Source: Acidimicrobiaceae bacterium (GTDB lineage: Bacteria > Actinomycetota > Acidimicrobiia > Acidimicrobiales > Bog-793). Taken from it: 44,657 nucleotides of DNA. Within the stretch, counting starts at the first letter, position 1. Every line of letters starts with the position of its first letter. The DNA lies in contig DAHWHN010000046.1 in NCBI GenBank assembly GCA_027335685.1, positions 1-44,657 of the forward strand. The letters run 5' to 3'. The notes beneath the pieces are model-generated. The model saw only the letters and a list, made by a program, of their open reading frames with translations. It was not told the DNA's origin and made no database searches. A program made the translations under genes and the position numbers. Below are positions 15,975 to 22,483 of this stretch, in pieces.

Positions 15975-17354
15975 CTAGCCCGGCCCGCTCCGCGTGCCGG
16001 GCTCGTGTCCGTCGCCCGTCTCGACCCGCAACCACGCCACCGGTTGTCCCGAGACGACGCGCTCGCCGGGCAGGACGATGATGCCCTCGAGGCTGCCGGC
16101 GAACGACGAGCGTATCTCGGTCGCGCCCGCCCACCCGACGAGATCCCCGACGCGGATCTGGATCGGCGACTCCGCGTCTCCCGCGTCGCCCACCTCGCCG
16201 GACCCGCCAGCTGGAGCCGGAGCTGTGCCGTCGGCACGGGGGGCGGTGGCGGCCGGGGGGGCGGTGCCCGGGCGCGCCCGTGCGCTCTGCGCTCGTCCGG
16301 GAAGCGTCGGGACGGCCGGCAGGCACCGAGGCGCGGGCGTGAACGGGCCCGTCGCCGGCGAGACGACGAGGCGCTCGGTCATCTTGTAGCGCTCGCCGAC
16401 CGCCGAGATGCCCGGCGAGGCCGCCCGGGACGGGCGGGCGAGCGACTCGACGAGCTCCTCGAGCTCGACCGGGGTCGCGACCGACGCGGTGACGGTGCCG
16501 TCGCGTGGCAGCGTCCGCTTCGCGAGGCCGGTCAGCACGCCGCCGGGTCCGAGCTCGACGAAGGTCCGCGCGCCGGCCGCGTAGAGCGTGTCGAGGCTCT
16601 GGCGCCAGCGTACAGGCCCGCAGAGCTGGGCCGACAGCAGTCCCGGCCAGTCGGCCGGTTCCATGTGGGCGCGCGCGTCGACGTTGGCGACGACGGCCGG
16701 GCTGGGCTCCCGGAAGGTCGCCGCGGCGAGCGCCTTGCGGAGCCGGTCGCGGGCCGGGGCCATGTACGGGGTGTGGAACGCCCCGCCGACGACGAGGGTG
16801 GTCACGCGCTTCGCGCCGAGGGTGCGCGCGACGGCCGCAGCCGCCTCGAGCGCCGCGGGCGAGCCGGCGATGACGACCTGACCGGGTGCGTTGTAGTTGG
16901 CGACCCAGACGTCGTCCTCGGCGCGCAGGCACGCGGCCTCGACGTCGTCGTCGCCGAGGCCGAGCACCGCCATCATCGTGCCCTGGGAGTGCTCGGCTGC
17001 GTCCCGCATCGCCGCCCCGCGCTCGGCGACGAGGTGGAGGCCGTCCTCGTAGCCGATCGCTCCGGTCGCGACCAGGGCGGTGTACTCCCCGAGGCTGTGC
17101 CCGGCGGCTGCGGCGGGCTCGAGCCCGAGCCGCTCGGTGGCGTCGAGCACGACGAGGCTCAGTACGAACGTCGCGAGCTGGGCGTTCGCTGTTCGGGTCA
17201 GCGTCGCCTGGTCGGCGTCGAGCAGGAGGTCCGCGACGTCGACGTCGACGACGTCGCTCGCGTGCTCGACCAGCTCCCACGACGGGTGGTCGACCCACGG
17301 CGCGCCCATCCCAGGTCTCTGGGATCCTTGACCTGGAAAGGTGAACGCAAGCAC
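15975..17354 (-). CDS. fabD: Malonyl-CoA:ACP transacylase with carboxy-terminal lipoyl-like domain
   Basis: It loads malonate from CoA onto acyl carrier protein. The transacylase domain (1 to about 300) begins VLAFTFPGQGSQ and has the nucleophile Ser87 in AGHSLGEYTAL, Arg112 in AERGAAM, His194 in GGAFHTPYM and Gln10-type FPGQG. The protein is 459 residues, about 150 longer than usual. The extension has RLVVSPATGPFTP (329-341), a Pro/Ala/Gly linker, then IQIRVGDLVGWAG, TEIRSSFAGSLEGIIVLPGE and SGQPVAWLRV (398-444). This resembles the two halves of a biotinyl/lipoyl hammerhead fold with the attachment Lys missing from the hairpin. The GTG at 17354 has AAGGGAG upstream. It is first in the fab block. 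Confidence 0.93.
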   Translation of the reverse strand: MLAFTFPGQGSQRPGMGAPWVDHPSWELVEHASDVVDVDVADLLLDADQATLTRTANAQLATFVLSLVVLDATERLGLEPAAAAGHSLGEYTALVATGAIGYEDGLHLVAERGAAMRDAAEHSQGTMMAVLGLGDDDVEAACLRAEDDVWVANYNAPGQVVIAGSPAALEAAAAVARTLGAKRVTTLVVGGAFHTPYMAPARDRLRKALAAATFREPSPAVVANVDARAHMEPADWPGLLSAQLCGPVRWRQSLDTLYAAGARTFVELGPGGVLTGLAKRTLPRDGTVTASVATPVELEELVESLARPSRAASPGISAVGERYKMTERLVVSPATGPFTPAPRCLPAVPTLPGRAQSARARPGTAPPAATAPRADGTAPAPAGGSGEVGDAGDAESPIQIRVGDLVGWAGATEIRSSFAGSLEGIIVLPGERVVSGQPVAWLRVETGDGHEPGTRSGPG

Positions 17355-17449
17355 CCATTCGCTCCCTTCGGCCGGCTCGGGTCCTGGCCGCGCTGCACGC
17401 GCCCGGACACGGCCCCACCGCCTTTCGACTCCGCAGCGGCGTCGAGGGT

Positions 17450-17455
17450 TACTCT
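17450..17455 (+). promoter_or_regulatory. Possible -10 element upstream of ubiB-like copy 2
   Basis: TACTCT matches TANNNT and lies in the 148-base divergent gap between fabD and the ubiB-like gene. Transcription would start about 17462, next to a GTG that opens a 12-codon frame. Confidence 0.35.
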
Positions 17456-17460
17456 TCGGC

Positions 17461-17499
17461 GTGTCCAGAGACCGATCGCCCGTTGGTCGGGCAGGGTAG
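17461..17499 (+). other. Possible 12-codon leader frame
   Basis: GTG at 17461 opens VSRDRSPVGRAG and closes with TAG at 17497-17499. It is in phase with, and 3 bases before, the ATG of the next gene. It begins 5 bases after the possible -10. It could be a leader peptide, or simply untranslated sequence. Confidence 0.2.
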
Positions 17500-17502
17500 C
17501 CC

Positions 17503-18825
17503 ATGGTCGGTCCTGGTCGTCGGGGGACGGGCCGGACGGCCGTGTCCCGGGCGCTCGTCGTGACGAAGGTGGTGAGCCGCAGGGTTGCCGCGACGGCGCG
17601 CGGCCGCCTCGGCGGCCGGCGCGGCGGGCTGCCGCACGAGCTGCGCGAGACGCTCGCCGAGCTCGGGCCGACCTTCGTCAAGCTCGGTCAGGTGCTGTCG
17701 ACGAGGCCGGACATCGTGCCGCCGCGCTACGAGGTGGAGCTCGCGACCCTGCAGGACAGCGCGCCGCGCATCCCGGCCGATGCCGTGCGTCGGGCGCTAC
17801 GCCGCGAGCTGGGCCGCGAGCCGTCCGAGCTCTACGTGCGCTTCGACGACGTCCCGATCGCCGCCGCGTCGATCGGCCAGGTCCACGGGGCGACCCTTGC
17901 CGACGGGCGCGAGGTGGTCGTCAAGCTGCGGCGCCCGGGGGTCGTCTCGACCGTCGAGGAGGACCTCGACGTCCTCGCCCTCGGCGCGGCCGCCGTCGCG
18001 CGCGTGCCTGGCCCCCTGCGCCGCGTCGACGTCGTCGGCTTCGTCGAGCAGTTCGCCGAGACGCTCCGTGGCGAGCTCGACTACGTCGCGGAGGGGCACA
18101 ACGCGGACCGGGCGCGTGCGGACCTCGCTGCGCTCCCCGTGCACATCCCCTACGTGGTCTGGGAGGCGACGACCCACGGGGTGCTCACCCTCGAGCGCAT
18201 CGTCGGCGTGAAGATCGACGACCTCGCCGGACTCGACGGGGCCGGCGTCGACCGGCCCGCCCTCGCGCGGACCCTCGCGTACGTCTACTTGTCCATGGTG
18301 TTCTCCCACGGCTTCTTCCACGCGGACCCGCATCCGGGCAACCTGTTCGTCGAGGCCGGCGGCCGGCTCGCGATGGTCGACTTCGGGATGGTCGGGACGG
18401 TGCCGACCCGCGTGCGGGACGCTCTCGTCGAGATCCTCCTCGCGCTCGTCACCCACGACACGCGCCGCACGGTCGCGGCGATGCGGGGGCTCGGCGTCGC
18501 ACCGGACGCCGTCGACGAGGACTCGTTCGTCACCGAGCTCGACCGCCTGACCGCAGCCTCCATCGAGCAGCCTCTCGGCGAGCTCCGGCTCGCGCCGCTC
18601 GTCGCGGACCTCATGACGGTCAGCAGGCGGCACCGCCTGACGTTCCCGCGGGAGCTCGCCCTGCTCGTGAAGACGGTCGTCATGTGCGAGGGCCTCGCCG
18701 CCCAGCTCGATCCCGACTTCGCCCTGCCGGAGGTGCTCGTCGTCTTCGCAGCCGACGCGTTCGGGAGCCGGGGGGCGCACGAGACGGGCACGGACCCGGG
18801 CGCGCAGCCGCCCCCCCTCGGTTGA
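17503..18825 (+). CDS. ABC1/UbiB-family atypical kinase (copy 2)
   Basis: A second UbiB/COQ8-like atypical kinase, 440 residues. Signatures: LGPTFVKLGQVLSTRPD (KxGQ), IAAASIGQVHGA (Ala-rich loop), VVVKLRRPG (ATP-site Lys), GELDYVAEGHNADR (the ExD helix), FFHADPHPGNLF (catalytic loop) and MVDFGMVG (metal-binding DFG). It matches the bacterial UbiB/AarF group more closely than copy 1, whose loops differ (HGDLHGGN, FGITG). No transmembrane pair is obvious at the carboxy end. Its role may be in quinone or membrane-lipid homeostasis; menC lies 600 bases downstream, weakly supporting quinones. Its stop overlaps the arfB start as TTGA. Confidence 0.9.
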   Translation: MVGPGRRGTGRTAVSRALVVTKVVSRRVAATARGRLGGRRGGLPHELRETLAELGPTFVKLGQVLSTRPDIVPPRYEVELATLQDSAPRIPADAVRRALRRELGREPSELYVRFDDVPIAAASIGQVHGATLADGREVVVKLRRPGVVSTVEEDLDVLALGAAAVARVPGPLRRVDVVGFVEQFAETLRGELDYVAEGHNADRARADLAALPVHIPYVVWEATTHGVLTLERIVGVKIDDLAGLDGAGVDRPALARTLAYVYLSMVFSHGFFHADPHPGNLFVEAGGRLAMVDFGMVGTVPTRVRDALVEILLALVTHDTRRTVAAMRGLGVAPDAVDEDSFVTELDRLTAASIEQPLGELRLAPLVADLMTVSRRHRLTFPRELALLVKTVVMCEGLAAQLDPDFALPEVLVVFAADAFGSRGAHETGTDPGAQPPPLG

Positions 18826-19244
18826 CGGCCGATCCGCTCGGCCGGCCCCTCCGGGTCGGTCGCTCGCTCGTGCCGGCCGACGAGCTCGACTGGCGGTTCA
18901 GCGGCAGTGGCGGCCCGGGCGGCCAGCACGCCAACACGGCGAACACGCGCGTCGAGCTGCGCTTCGACGTTGCAGCCTCGCCGTCGATTGGCCCACGCCA
19001 GCGGGAGCGCCTCCTCGAGCGGCTCGGGCCGACCGTGCGCGTCGTCGCCTCGGACGAACGGTCGCAGCTGCGCAACCGGGAGATCGCCCTGCGGCGGCTC
19101 GAGGAGCGCATCGCGGACGCGCTCCGCGTCGAGGTGGAGCGCCGGGCGACGCGCCCGACCCTCGGGTCGAGGGAGCGCCGCCTGCAGGCCAAGCGCCTGC
19201 TCGCCCAGCGCAAGCGGGACCGCCGGGCCACCGACGACATCTGA
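18822..19244 (+). CDS. arfB: Alternative ribosome-rescue peptidyl-tRNA hydrolase ArfB
   Basis: It frees ribosomes stalled without a stop codon by hydrolysing peptidyl-tRNA. The 140-residue protein has a release-factor-like domain with FSGSGGPGGQHANTANT holding the catalytic GGQ at residues 33-35. The basic tail has RERRLQAKRLLAQRKRDRRA, which in ArfB enters the empty mRNA channel. Full release factors are excluded by the short length and missing codon-recognition domain. The TTG at 18822 is used because it overlaps the preceding stop and gives a normal amino end. It is the last gene before the convergent tRNA. Confidence 0.92.
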   Translation: MTADPLGRPLRVGRSLVPADELDWRFSGSGGPGGQHANTANTRVELRFDVAASPSIGPRQRERLLERLGPTVRVVASDERSQLRNREIALRRLEERIADALRVEVERRATRPTLGSRERRLQAKRLLAQRKRDRRATDDI

Positions 19245-19268
19245 GCACACGCCGCGCGGCTCGTCGCG

Positions 19269-19351
19269 TGCCCGGAGCGGGACTCGAACCCGCACGCCCT
19301 TTCGGACAGCGGCTTTTGAGGCCGCCGCGTCTGCCATTCCGCCATCCGGGC
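19269..19351 (-). tRNA. tRNA-Leu (anticodon CAA)
   Basis: On the minus strand the acceptor stem GCCCGGA pairs with TCCGGGC. The anticodon arm is GCGGC/GCCGC around a loop CTCAAAA, giving anticodon CAA. A long variable arm (TGTCC GAAA GGGCG) marks a class II tRNA, and the T arm GCGGGTTCGAGTCCCGC is intact. CCA is not encoded after the discriminator A. Confidence 0.95.
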
Positions 19352-19381
19352 CGGGAGGTCCTGCCGTGCCCCGGTCGGAGC

Positions 19382-19387
19382 AGGTTA
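19382..19387 (-). promoter_or_regulatory. Probable -10 element of tRNA-Leu(CAA)
   Basis: On the minus strand TAACCT stands about 30 bases upstream of the mature tRNA 5' end, a suitable distance for a short precursor leader. It is close to the opposite-strand -10 of menC. Confidence 0.35.
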
Positions 19388-19399
19388 CCGCTCCGGCGG

Positions 19400-19405
19400 T
19401 AGCGT
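19400..19405 (+). promoter_or_regulatory. -10 element for leaderless menC
   Basis: TAGCGT is followed by seven bases and the GTG at 19413. No Shine-Dalgarno sequence precedes the start. Confidence 0.5.
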
Positions 19406-19412
19406 CACGCAG

Positions 19413-20528
19413 GTGAAGGTCCTCGCCGCGGAGATCGTGCGCCTCGAGCTCGATCTCGTGCGCCCGCTCGGCACGAGCGGCGGGACCCACGACCGCCGGC
19501 CGGTCGTTCTCGTGCACCTCGAGACCGACCAAGGCCCAGGCTGGGGGGAGTGCGCGGCACTCGTCGCGCCCCACTACAGCTGCGAGTACGCCGACGGCGC
19601 CGAGCACGTGCTCCGGGAGTGGCTCCTGCCGCCGCTGCTCCGCCCCGACGCCGTCTTCGGCGCCACGTCGGACGCCCTCGTCGCGCTCGGCGGCGTGCGT
19701 GGCCACCCGATGGCGGTCGCCGCGGTGGAGATGGCACTGCTCGACGCCGAGCTCTCGAGCGCGGGCCGCTCGCTCGCGAGCTTGCTCGGCGCGACACGGC
19801 GGCGCGTGCGCGCGGGCGCCGCGATCGGCTTCGGCGATCCCGACGCCGTGGTCGCCGGCGTCGCCGCGGCCCGGTCGGAGGGGTTCAACCAGGTCAAGTG
19901 CAAGGTCGTGCCGGGTCGCAGCCTCGAGGCGGTCCGGGCGGCGCGCGCGAGCTTCCCCGACGTCGCGCTCGCGGTGGACGCGAACGGCGCGTACCGTCGG
20001 AGCGACCCGGCGGCGTGGCGCGAGCTCCGGGACCTCGACGCCTGCGGTCTCGTCGCGATCGAGCAGCCCTTCCCTGCGGACGATCTCGTCGCCCACGCCG
20101 AGCTCCGGCGCCAGCTCGTCACGCCGGTCCTGCTCGACGAGTCGATAACCGGGCTCGGGGCGCTCGACGCGGCGATCGCTCTTCGGGCGTGCGCGGGCAT
20201 CTCGTTGAAGGCCGCGCGCGTCGGCGGGCTGCTGGCTGCGCGCCGGCTCCACGACCGCTGCGTCGAGTCCGGCCTGCACGTCTTTGCCGGGGGGATGCTC
20301 GAGGCCGGTCTGGGCCGGGCGTGCGCGCTCGCAGTGGCCGCCCTGCCCGGCGTCGATCTCGGGGGCGATATCGGACCGAGCAGCCGCTACTTCGACCCGG
20401 ACATCACGGCGCCCCACCTCCTTCTCGGCGACCAGGTCGCGGTGCCGGACGGTCCGGGGATCGGCGCCCGGCCGCGCGCCGAGGCCCTGCGTGCAGCGAT
20501 CCGCACGACGTCGCTGCGGCCCGGCTGA
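19413..20528 (+). CDS. menC: o-Succinylbenzoate synthase
   Basis: An enolase-superfamily enzyme that dehydrates SHCHC to o-succinylbenzoate in menaquinone synthesis. The 371-residue protein has an amino-terminal capping domain with GTSGGTHDRR and GWGECAAL, and a barrel with the catalytic KxK as QVKCKV, metal ligands in VDANGAYR, IEQPFPADD and LLDESITG, and the second lysine in ISLKAARVGG. The GTG start is fixed by the leaderless promoter. Related N-succinylamino-acid racemases have the same motifs, so an alternative or second activity is possible. No other men gene is in the window. Confidence 0.88.
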   Translation: MKVLAAEIVRLELDLVRPLGTSGGTHDRRPVVLVHLETDQGPGWGECAALVAPHYSCEYADGAEHVLREWLLPPLLRPDAVFGATSDALVALGGVRGHPMAVAAVEMALLDAELSSAGRSLASLLGATRRRVRAGAAIGFGDPDAVVAGVAAARSEGFNQVKCKVVPGRSLEAVRAARASFPDVALAVDANGAYRRSDPAAWRELRDLDACGLVAIEQPFPADDLVAHAELRRQLVTPVLLDESITGLGALDAAIALRACAGISLKAARVGGLLAARRLHDRCVESGLHVFAGGMLEAGLGRACALAVAALPGVDLGGDIGPSSRYFDPDITAPHLLLGDQVAVPDGPGIGARPRAEALRAAIRTTSLRPG

Positions 20529-20544
20529 TCCCGCAGGTCGGCTC

Positions 20545-20572
20545 CTTGTGGCCCGGCCTCTTGTGGCCCGGC
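20545..20572 (+). repeat. Direct repeat of 13 bases
   Basis: CTTGTGGCCCGGC occurs at 20545-20557 and 20560-20572, just after menC. No function is apparent. Confidence 0.6.
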
Positions 20573-20620
20573 TCGCGCCGGCCGACCCTGGGCAGGGGCT
20601 CGGGCGCCGTCGAGCTGCGG

Positions 20621-20661
20621 TGACCCGTCCAGGGCGGCACGGGTCATACGGCCACGGGTCA
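20621..20661. promoter_or_regulatory. Three copies of an 8-base element, one inverted
   Basis: TGACCCGT at 20621-20628 is the reverse complement of ACGGGTCA at 20639-20646 and 20654-20661. The first two could form a hairpin after menC, or all three could be binding sites about 40-80 bases upstream of the next promoter. Confidence 0.35.
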
Positions 20662-20700
20662 TGCGGGAGGAGGCGGGCGAGAGGGGGCCGGGGTCGCCTC

Positions 20701-20706
20701 TACACT
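20701..20706 (+). promoter_or_regulatory. -10 element for the leaderless coiled-coil gene
   Basis: TACACT is followed by six bases and the GTG at 20713. The start codon has no Shine-Dalgarno sequence. Confidence 0.55.
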
Positions 20707-20712
20707 GATTGG

Positions 20713-21015
20713 GTGCGACACGGGATCTCGGACAGCCGCCAGCGCGTCGAGAGGCGCTTGTTCGACGTGCACGCCCGGCTCGAGCGGGCCCGAGCCGAGC
20801 TCGCGCTGGCCGAGGAGCAGCTGAGCGCCTTCGAGGAGACGGCTGCCGACCTGCGGACGCGGATGCTCGTCTCCGAGACGCCTCTCGCGGACAGGGAGTG
20901 GAACGAGGCGCGCCGCCACGCCGAGGTGATGCAGCGGAGCAGGGACGCGGCTCGGCAGGCCGTCGTCGAGCTCGAGCGTGCCCAAGACGAGCTGCTCTCT
21001 CGGCTCGTCGTCTGA
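20713..21015 (+). CDS. Small coiled-coil protein of unknown function
   Basis: A 100-residue protein, not assigned to a family. It begins VRHGISDSRQRVERRLFDVH. Residues about 10-50 and 65-98 have a heptad-like distribution of Leu, Ala and Val among Arg and Glu (ARLERARAELALAEEQL; ARQAVVELERAQDELLSRL), so two coiled-coil helices joined by a short loop (SETPLADREW) are likely. There is no signal peptide or membrane segment. The start follows from the leaderless promoter. The ANTAR regulator gene begins 20 bases after its stop, so the two are probably co-transcribed; a link to that regulator is only suggested by position. Confidence 0.68.
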   Translation: MRHGISDSRQRVERRLFDVHARLERARAELALAEEQLSAFEETAADLRTRMLVSETPLADREWNEARRHAEVMQRSRDAARQAVVELERAQDELLSRLVV

Positions 21016-21035
21016 TCGGGAGCGAGGAGACCGTC

Positions 21036-21641
21036 GTGGCAGGCAGAGTCGTCATCGCGGAGGACGAGGCGATCGTCCGCCTCGATCTGCGCGAGATCCT
21101 CGAGGAGGAGGGCTACGAGGTCGTCGGCGAGACGGGCCGCGGCGACGAGGCGGTGGCGCTCGTCCAGGCCCACCGGCCGGACCTCGTCATCCTCGACATC
21201 AAGATGCCCGGGATGGACGGTCTCGCGGCAGCGCGTGCGATCAACGCCGAGCGGCGCTCGGCCGTCCTCATCCTCACGGCTTTCAGCCAGCGTGACCTCA
21301 TCGAGCAGGCCCGCGACGCGGGCGCCCTCGCCTACCTCGTCAAGCCGTTCCAGAAAGAGGAGCTCCTCCCGGCGATCGAGGTGGCTCTCGGACGCTACGC
21401 CGAGATGCAGGCGCTCGAGGCGGAGAACCTCGCCCTGTCCGACGACAAGCGCGGCCTCGAGGACCGGCTCGAGACGCGGCGGTGGGTGGACCGCGCGAAG
21501 GGCCGGCTCATGGACGACCACGCGATGACCGAGTCCGCGGCGTTCGGCTTCATCCAGCAGACGGCGATGAACAGGCGGAGCACGATGCGCCAGGTCGCGG
21601 AGGAGATCGTCGAGGGAACGCTGGTCGTCCCCGGCAGCTGA
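21036..21641 (+). CDS. pdtaR: ANTAR-domain response regulator (PdtaR-like)
   Basis: A two-component regulator that acts on RNA rather than DNA. The receiver domain (1 to about 120) has acidic residues EDE near the start, phosphoacceptor Asp54 in VILDIKMPGMDG, Thr81 and Lys103 in YLVKPF. A helical linker with LEAENLALSDDK leads to the ANTAR domain (about 140-195): LETRRWVDRAKGRLMDD, then MTESAAFGFIQQTAMNRR, and VAEEIVEG. ANTAR domains bind paired hexanucleotide hairpins and prevent termination when phosphorylated. The GTG at 21036 has GAGGAG six bases upstream. The position just before polA-rpsA matches the mycobacterial pdtaR location. The partner histidine kinase is not in the window. Confidence 0.92.
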   Translation: MAGRVVIAEDEAIVRLDLREILEEEGYEVVGETGRGDEAVALVQAHRPDLVILDIKMPGMDGLAAARAINAERRSAVLILTAFSQRDLIEQARDAGALAYLVKPFQKEELLPAIEVALGRYAEMQALEAENLALSDDKRGLEDRLETRRWVDRAKGRLMDDHAMTESAAFGFIQQTAMNRRSTMRQVAEEIVEGTLVVPGS

Positions 21642-21646
21642 CGGCT

Positions 21647-21688
21647 CGACCAGCGCGGCGGCGCTGCGCACCGGTGCGGGGCTGGTCG
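21647..21688. terminator. Nested inverted repeat between convergent genes
   Basis: CGACCAGC at 21647-21654 pairs with GCTGGTCG at 21681-21688, and the palindrome CGCACCGGTGCG lies inside at 21667-21678. It starts six bases after the ANTAR regulator stop and faces the end of the DtxR-family gene. It could terminate both. There is no T-tract. Confidence 0.42.
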
Positions 21689-21760
21689 TGTGCCGGACGT
21701 CGCAGGCCAGACGTGTGCAGCCAGACGTCGGGAGACGGGCGTGCTGGGCCGTGTCGTTCG

Positions 21761-22432
21761 TCAGTCGTCGGTCACGAAGATCTGCGCGCACATGGCGGTC
21801 CCGACTGCCGCGGACCGCGCCGTGTCGCCGTCGCCGAGCCTGAGCATGACCGTCCCGTCCGGCGCCCGCGCGACGACGGACGCCCGGCATCCGGGGACGA
21901 GGCCGTTCGCGTCGAGGTACGCGAGCGCCTCGCCGTCCATCTCGACCTGCTCGGTGATGCGGGTGATGCGGACGTGCTCGCCGGCGGGGACTCCGGACAG
22001 CGGGCGTTGCGGCGTGGGGTCGACCGGCGCCCCGGGGATCGGGTTGCCGTGGGGGCAGGTCGCCGGGTTGCCGAGGATCGCGACGAAGCGCGCCTCGACC
22101 TCGTCGGAGATCACGTGCTCCCACCGCCCGGCCTCGAGGTGCGCTCTCGACCAGGGGAGCCCGACGACGTCGACGAGGAAGCGCTCGGCCAGCCGGTGGC
22201 GGCGGACGACGCTCGCTGCGAGCTTCGCACCCTGGTCGGTCAGCGTCACGCCCCGTCCGGTGCGCGTGAGGTAGCCGTCGTCGGCCAATCTCCGGACCAT
22301 CTCGGAGACGGCCTGGGGGCTGTGCCCGAGCCGCTCGACAAGGCGGGCCTGGATGACGTCCACACCCTCCTCGACAAGCGCGTGGATCGTCTCGAGGTAT
22401 TCCTCGAGCGGCGGGTGGAATCCGTCCGCCAT
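21761..22432 (-). CDS. DtxR/MntR-family metal-dependent transcriptional regulator
   Basis: A 223-residue DNA-binding repressor that responds to Fe(II) or Mn(II). The amino-terminal winged helix (about 5-75) reads PPLEEYLETIHALVEEG, VIQARLVERLGHSPQAVSEMVRRL and GYLTRTGRGVTLTDQG (runs shown in part). The metal-binding and dimerisation domain follows (VVRRHRLAERFLVDVVG, WEHVISDEVEARF, CPHGNPIPG). The last 75 residues form an SH3/FeoA-like domain. The CPHGNPIP region is typical of the IdeR branch, but metal preference cannot be settled by eye. The ATG at 22432 gives a standard amino end; an adjacent in-frame GTG at 22435 is possible. It is divergent from polA. Confidence 0.92.
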   Translation of the reverse strand: MADGFHPPLEEYLETIHALVEEGVDVIQARLVERLGHSPQAVSEMVRRLADDGYLTRTGRGVTLTDQGAKLAASVVRRHRLAERFLVDVVGLPWSRAHLEAGRWEHVISDEVEARFVAILGNPATCPHGNPIPGAPVDPTPQRPLSGVPAGEHVRITRITEQVEMDGEALAYLDANGLVPGCRASVVARAPDGTVMLRLGDGDTARSAAVGTAMCAQIFVTDD

Positions 22433-22440
22433 CACGGCCC

Positions 22441-22446
22441 AGCGTA
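22441..22446 (-). promoter_or_regulatory. Probable -10 element of the DtxR-family gene
   Basis: On the minus strand TACGCT lies eight bases before the ATG at 22432 and five before the GTG at 22435, close to the leaderless spacing seen elsewhere. Confidence 0.38.
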
Positions 22447-22470
22447 CCGGAGGCTCGGGCTCGGAGCGCT

Positions 22471-22476
22471 TAGCAT
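22471..22476 (+). promoter_or_regulatory. -10 element for leaderless polA
   Basis: TAGCAT is followed by seven bases and the GTG at 22484. No Shine-Dalgarno sequence is present. Confidence 0.48.
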
Positions 22477-22483
22477 CGGCCCC

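Noticed and set aside
16009..16310. FabD extension as a fused acyl carrier protein
   Set aside because: No DSL phosphopantetheine motif and the strand-rich pattern differs from the four-helix carrier. A separate acpP is present.
15495..18821. Plus-strand open frame across fabH and fabD joining arfB
   Set aside because: The fab genes on the minus strand have full catalytic motifs. Only the end from 18822 matches a family, and it overlaps the preceding stop in the normal coupled way.
18822..19244. Peptide chain release factor RF-1 or RF-2
   Set aside because: Only 140 residues with GGQ near the start and a basic tail. The stop-codon recognition domains are missing, so ArfB fits.
20621..20646. 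Certain rho-independent terminator after menC
   Set aside because: The 8-base inverted repeat has no T-tract and a third direct copy follows, so operator sites are equally likely. Kept as a regulatory repeat only.
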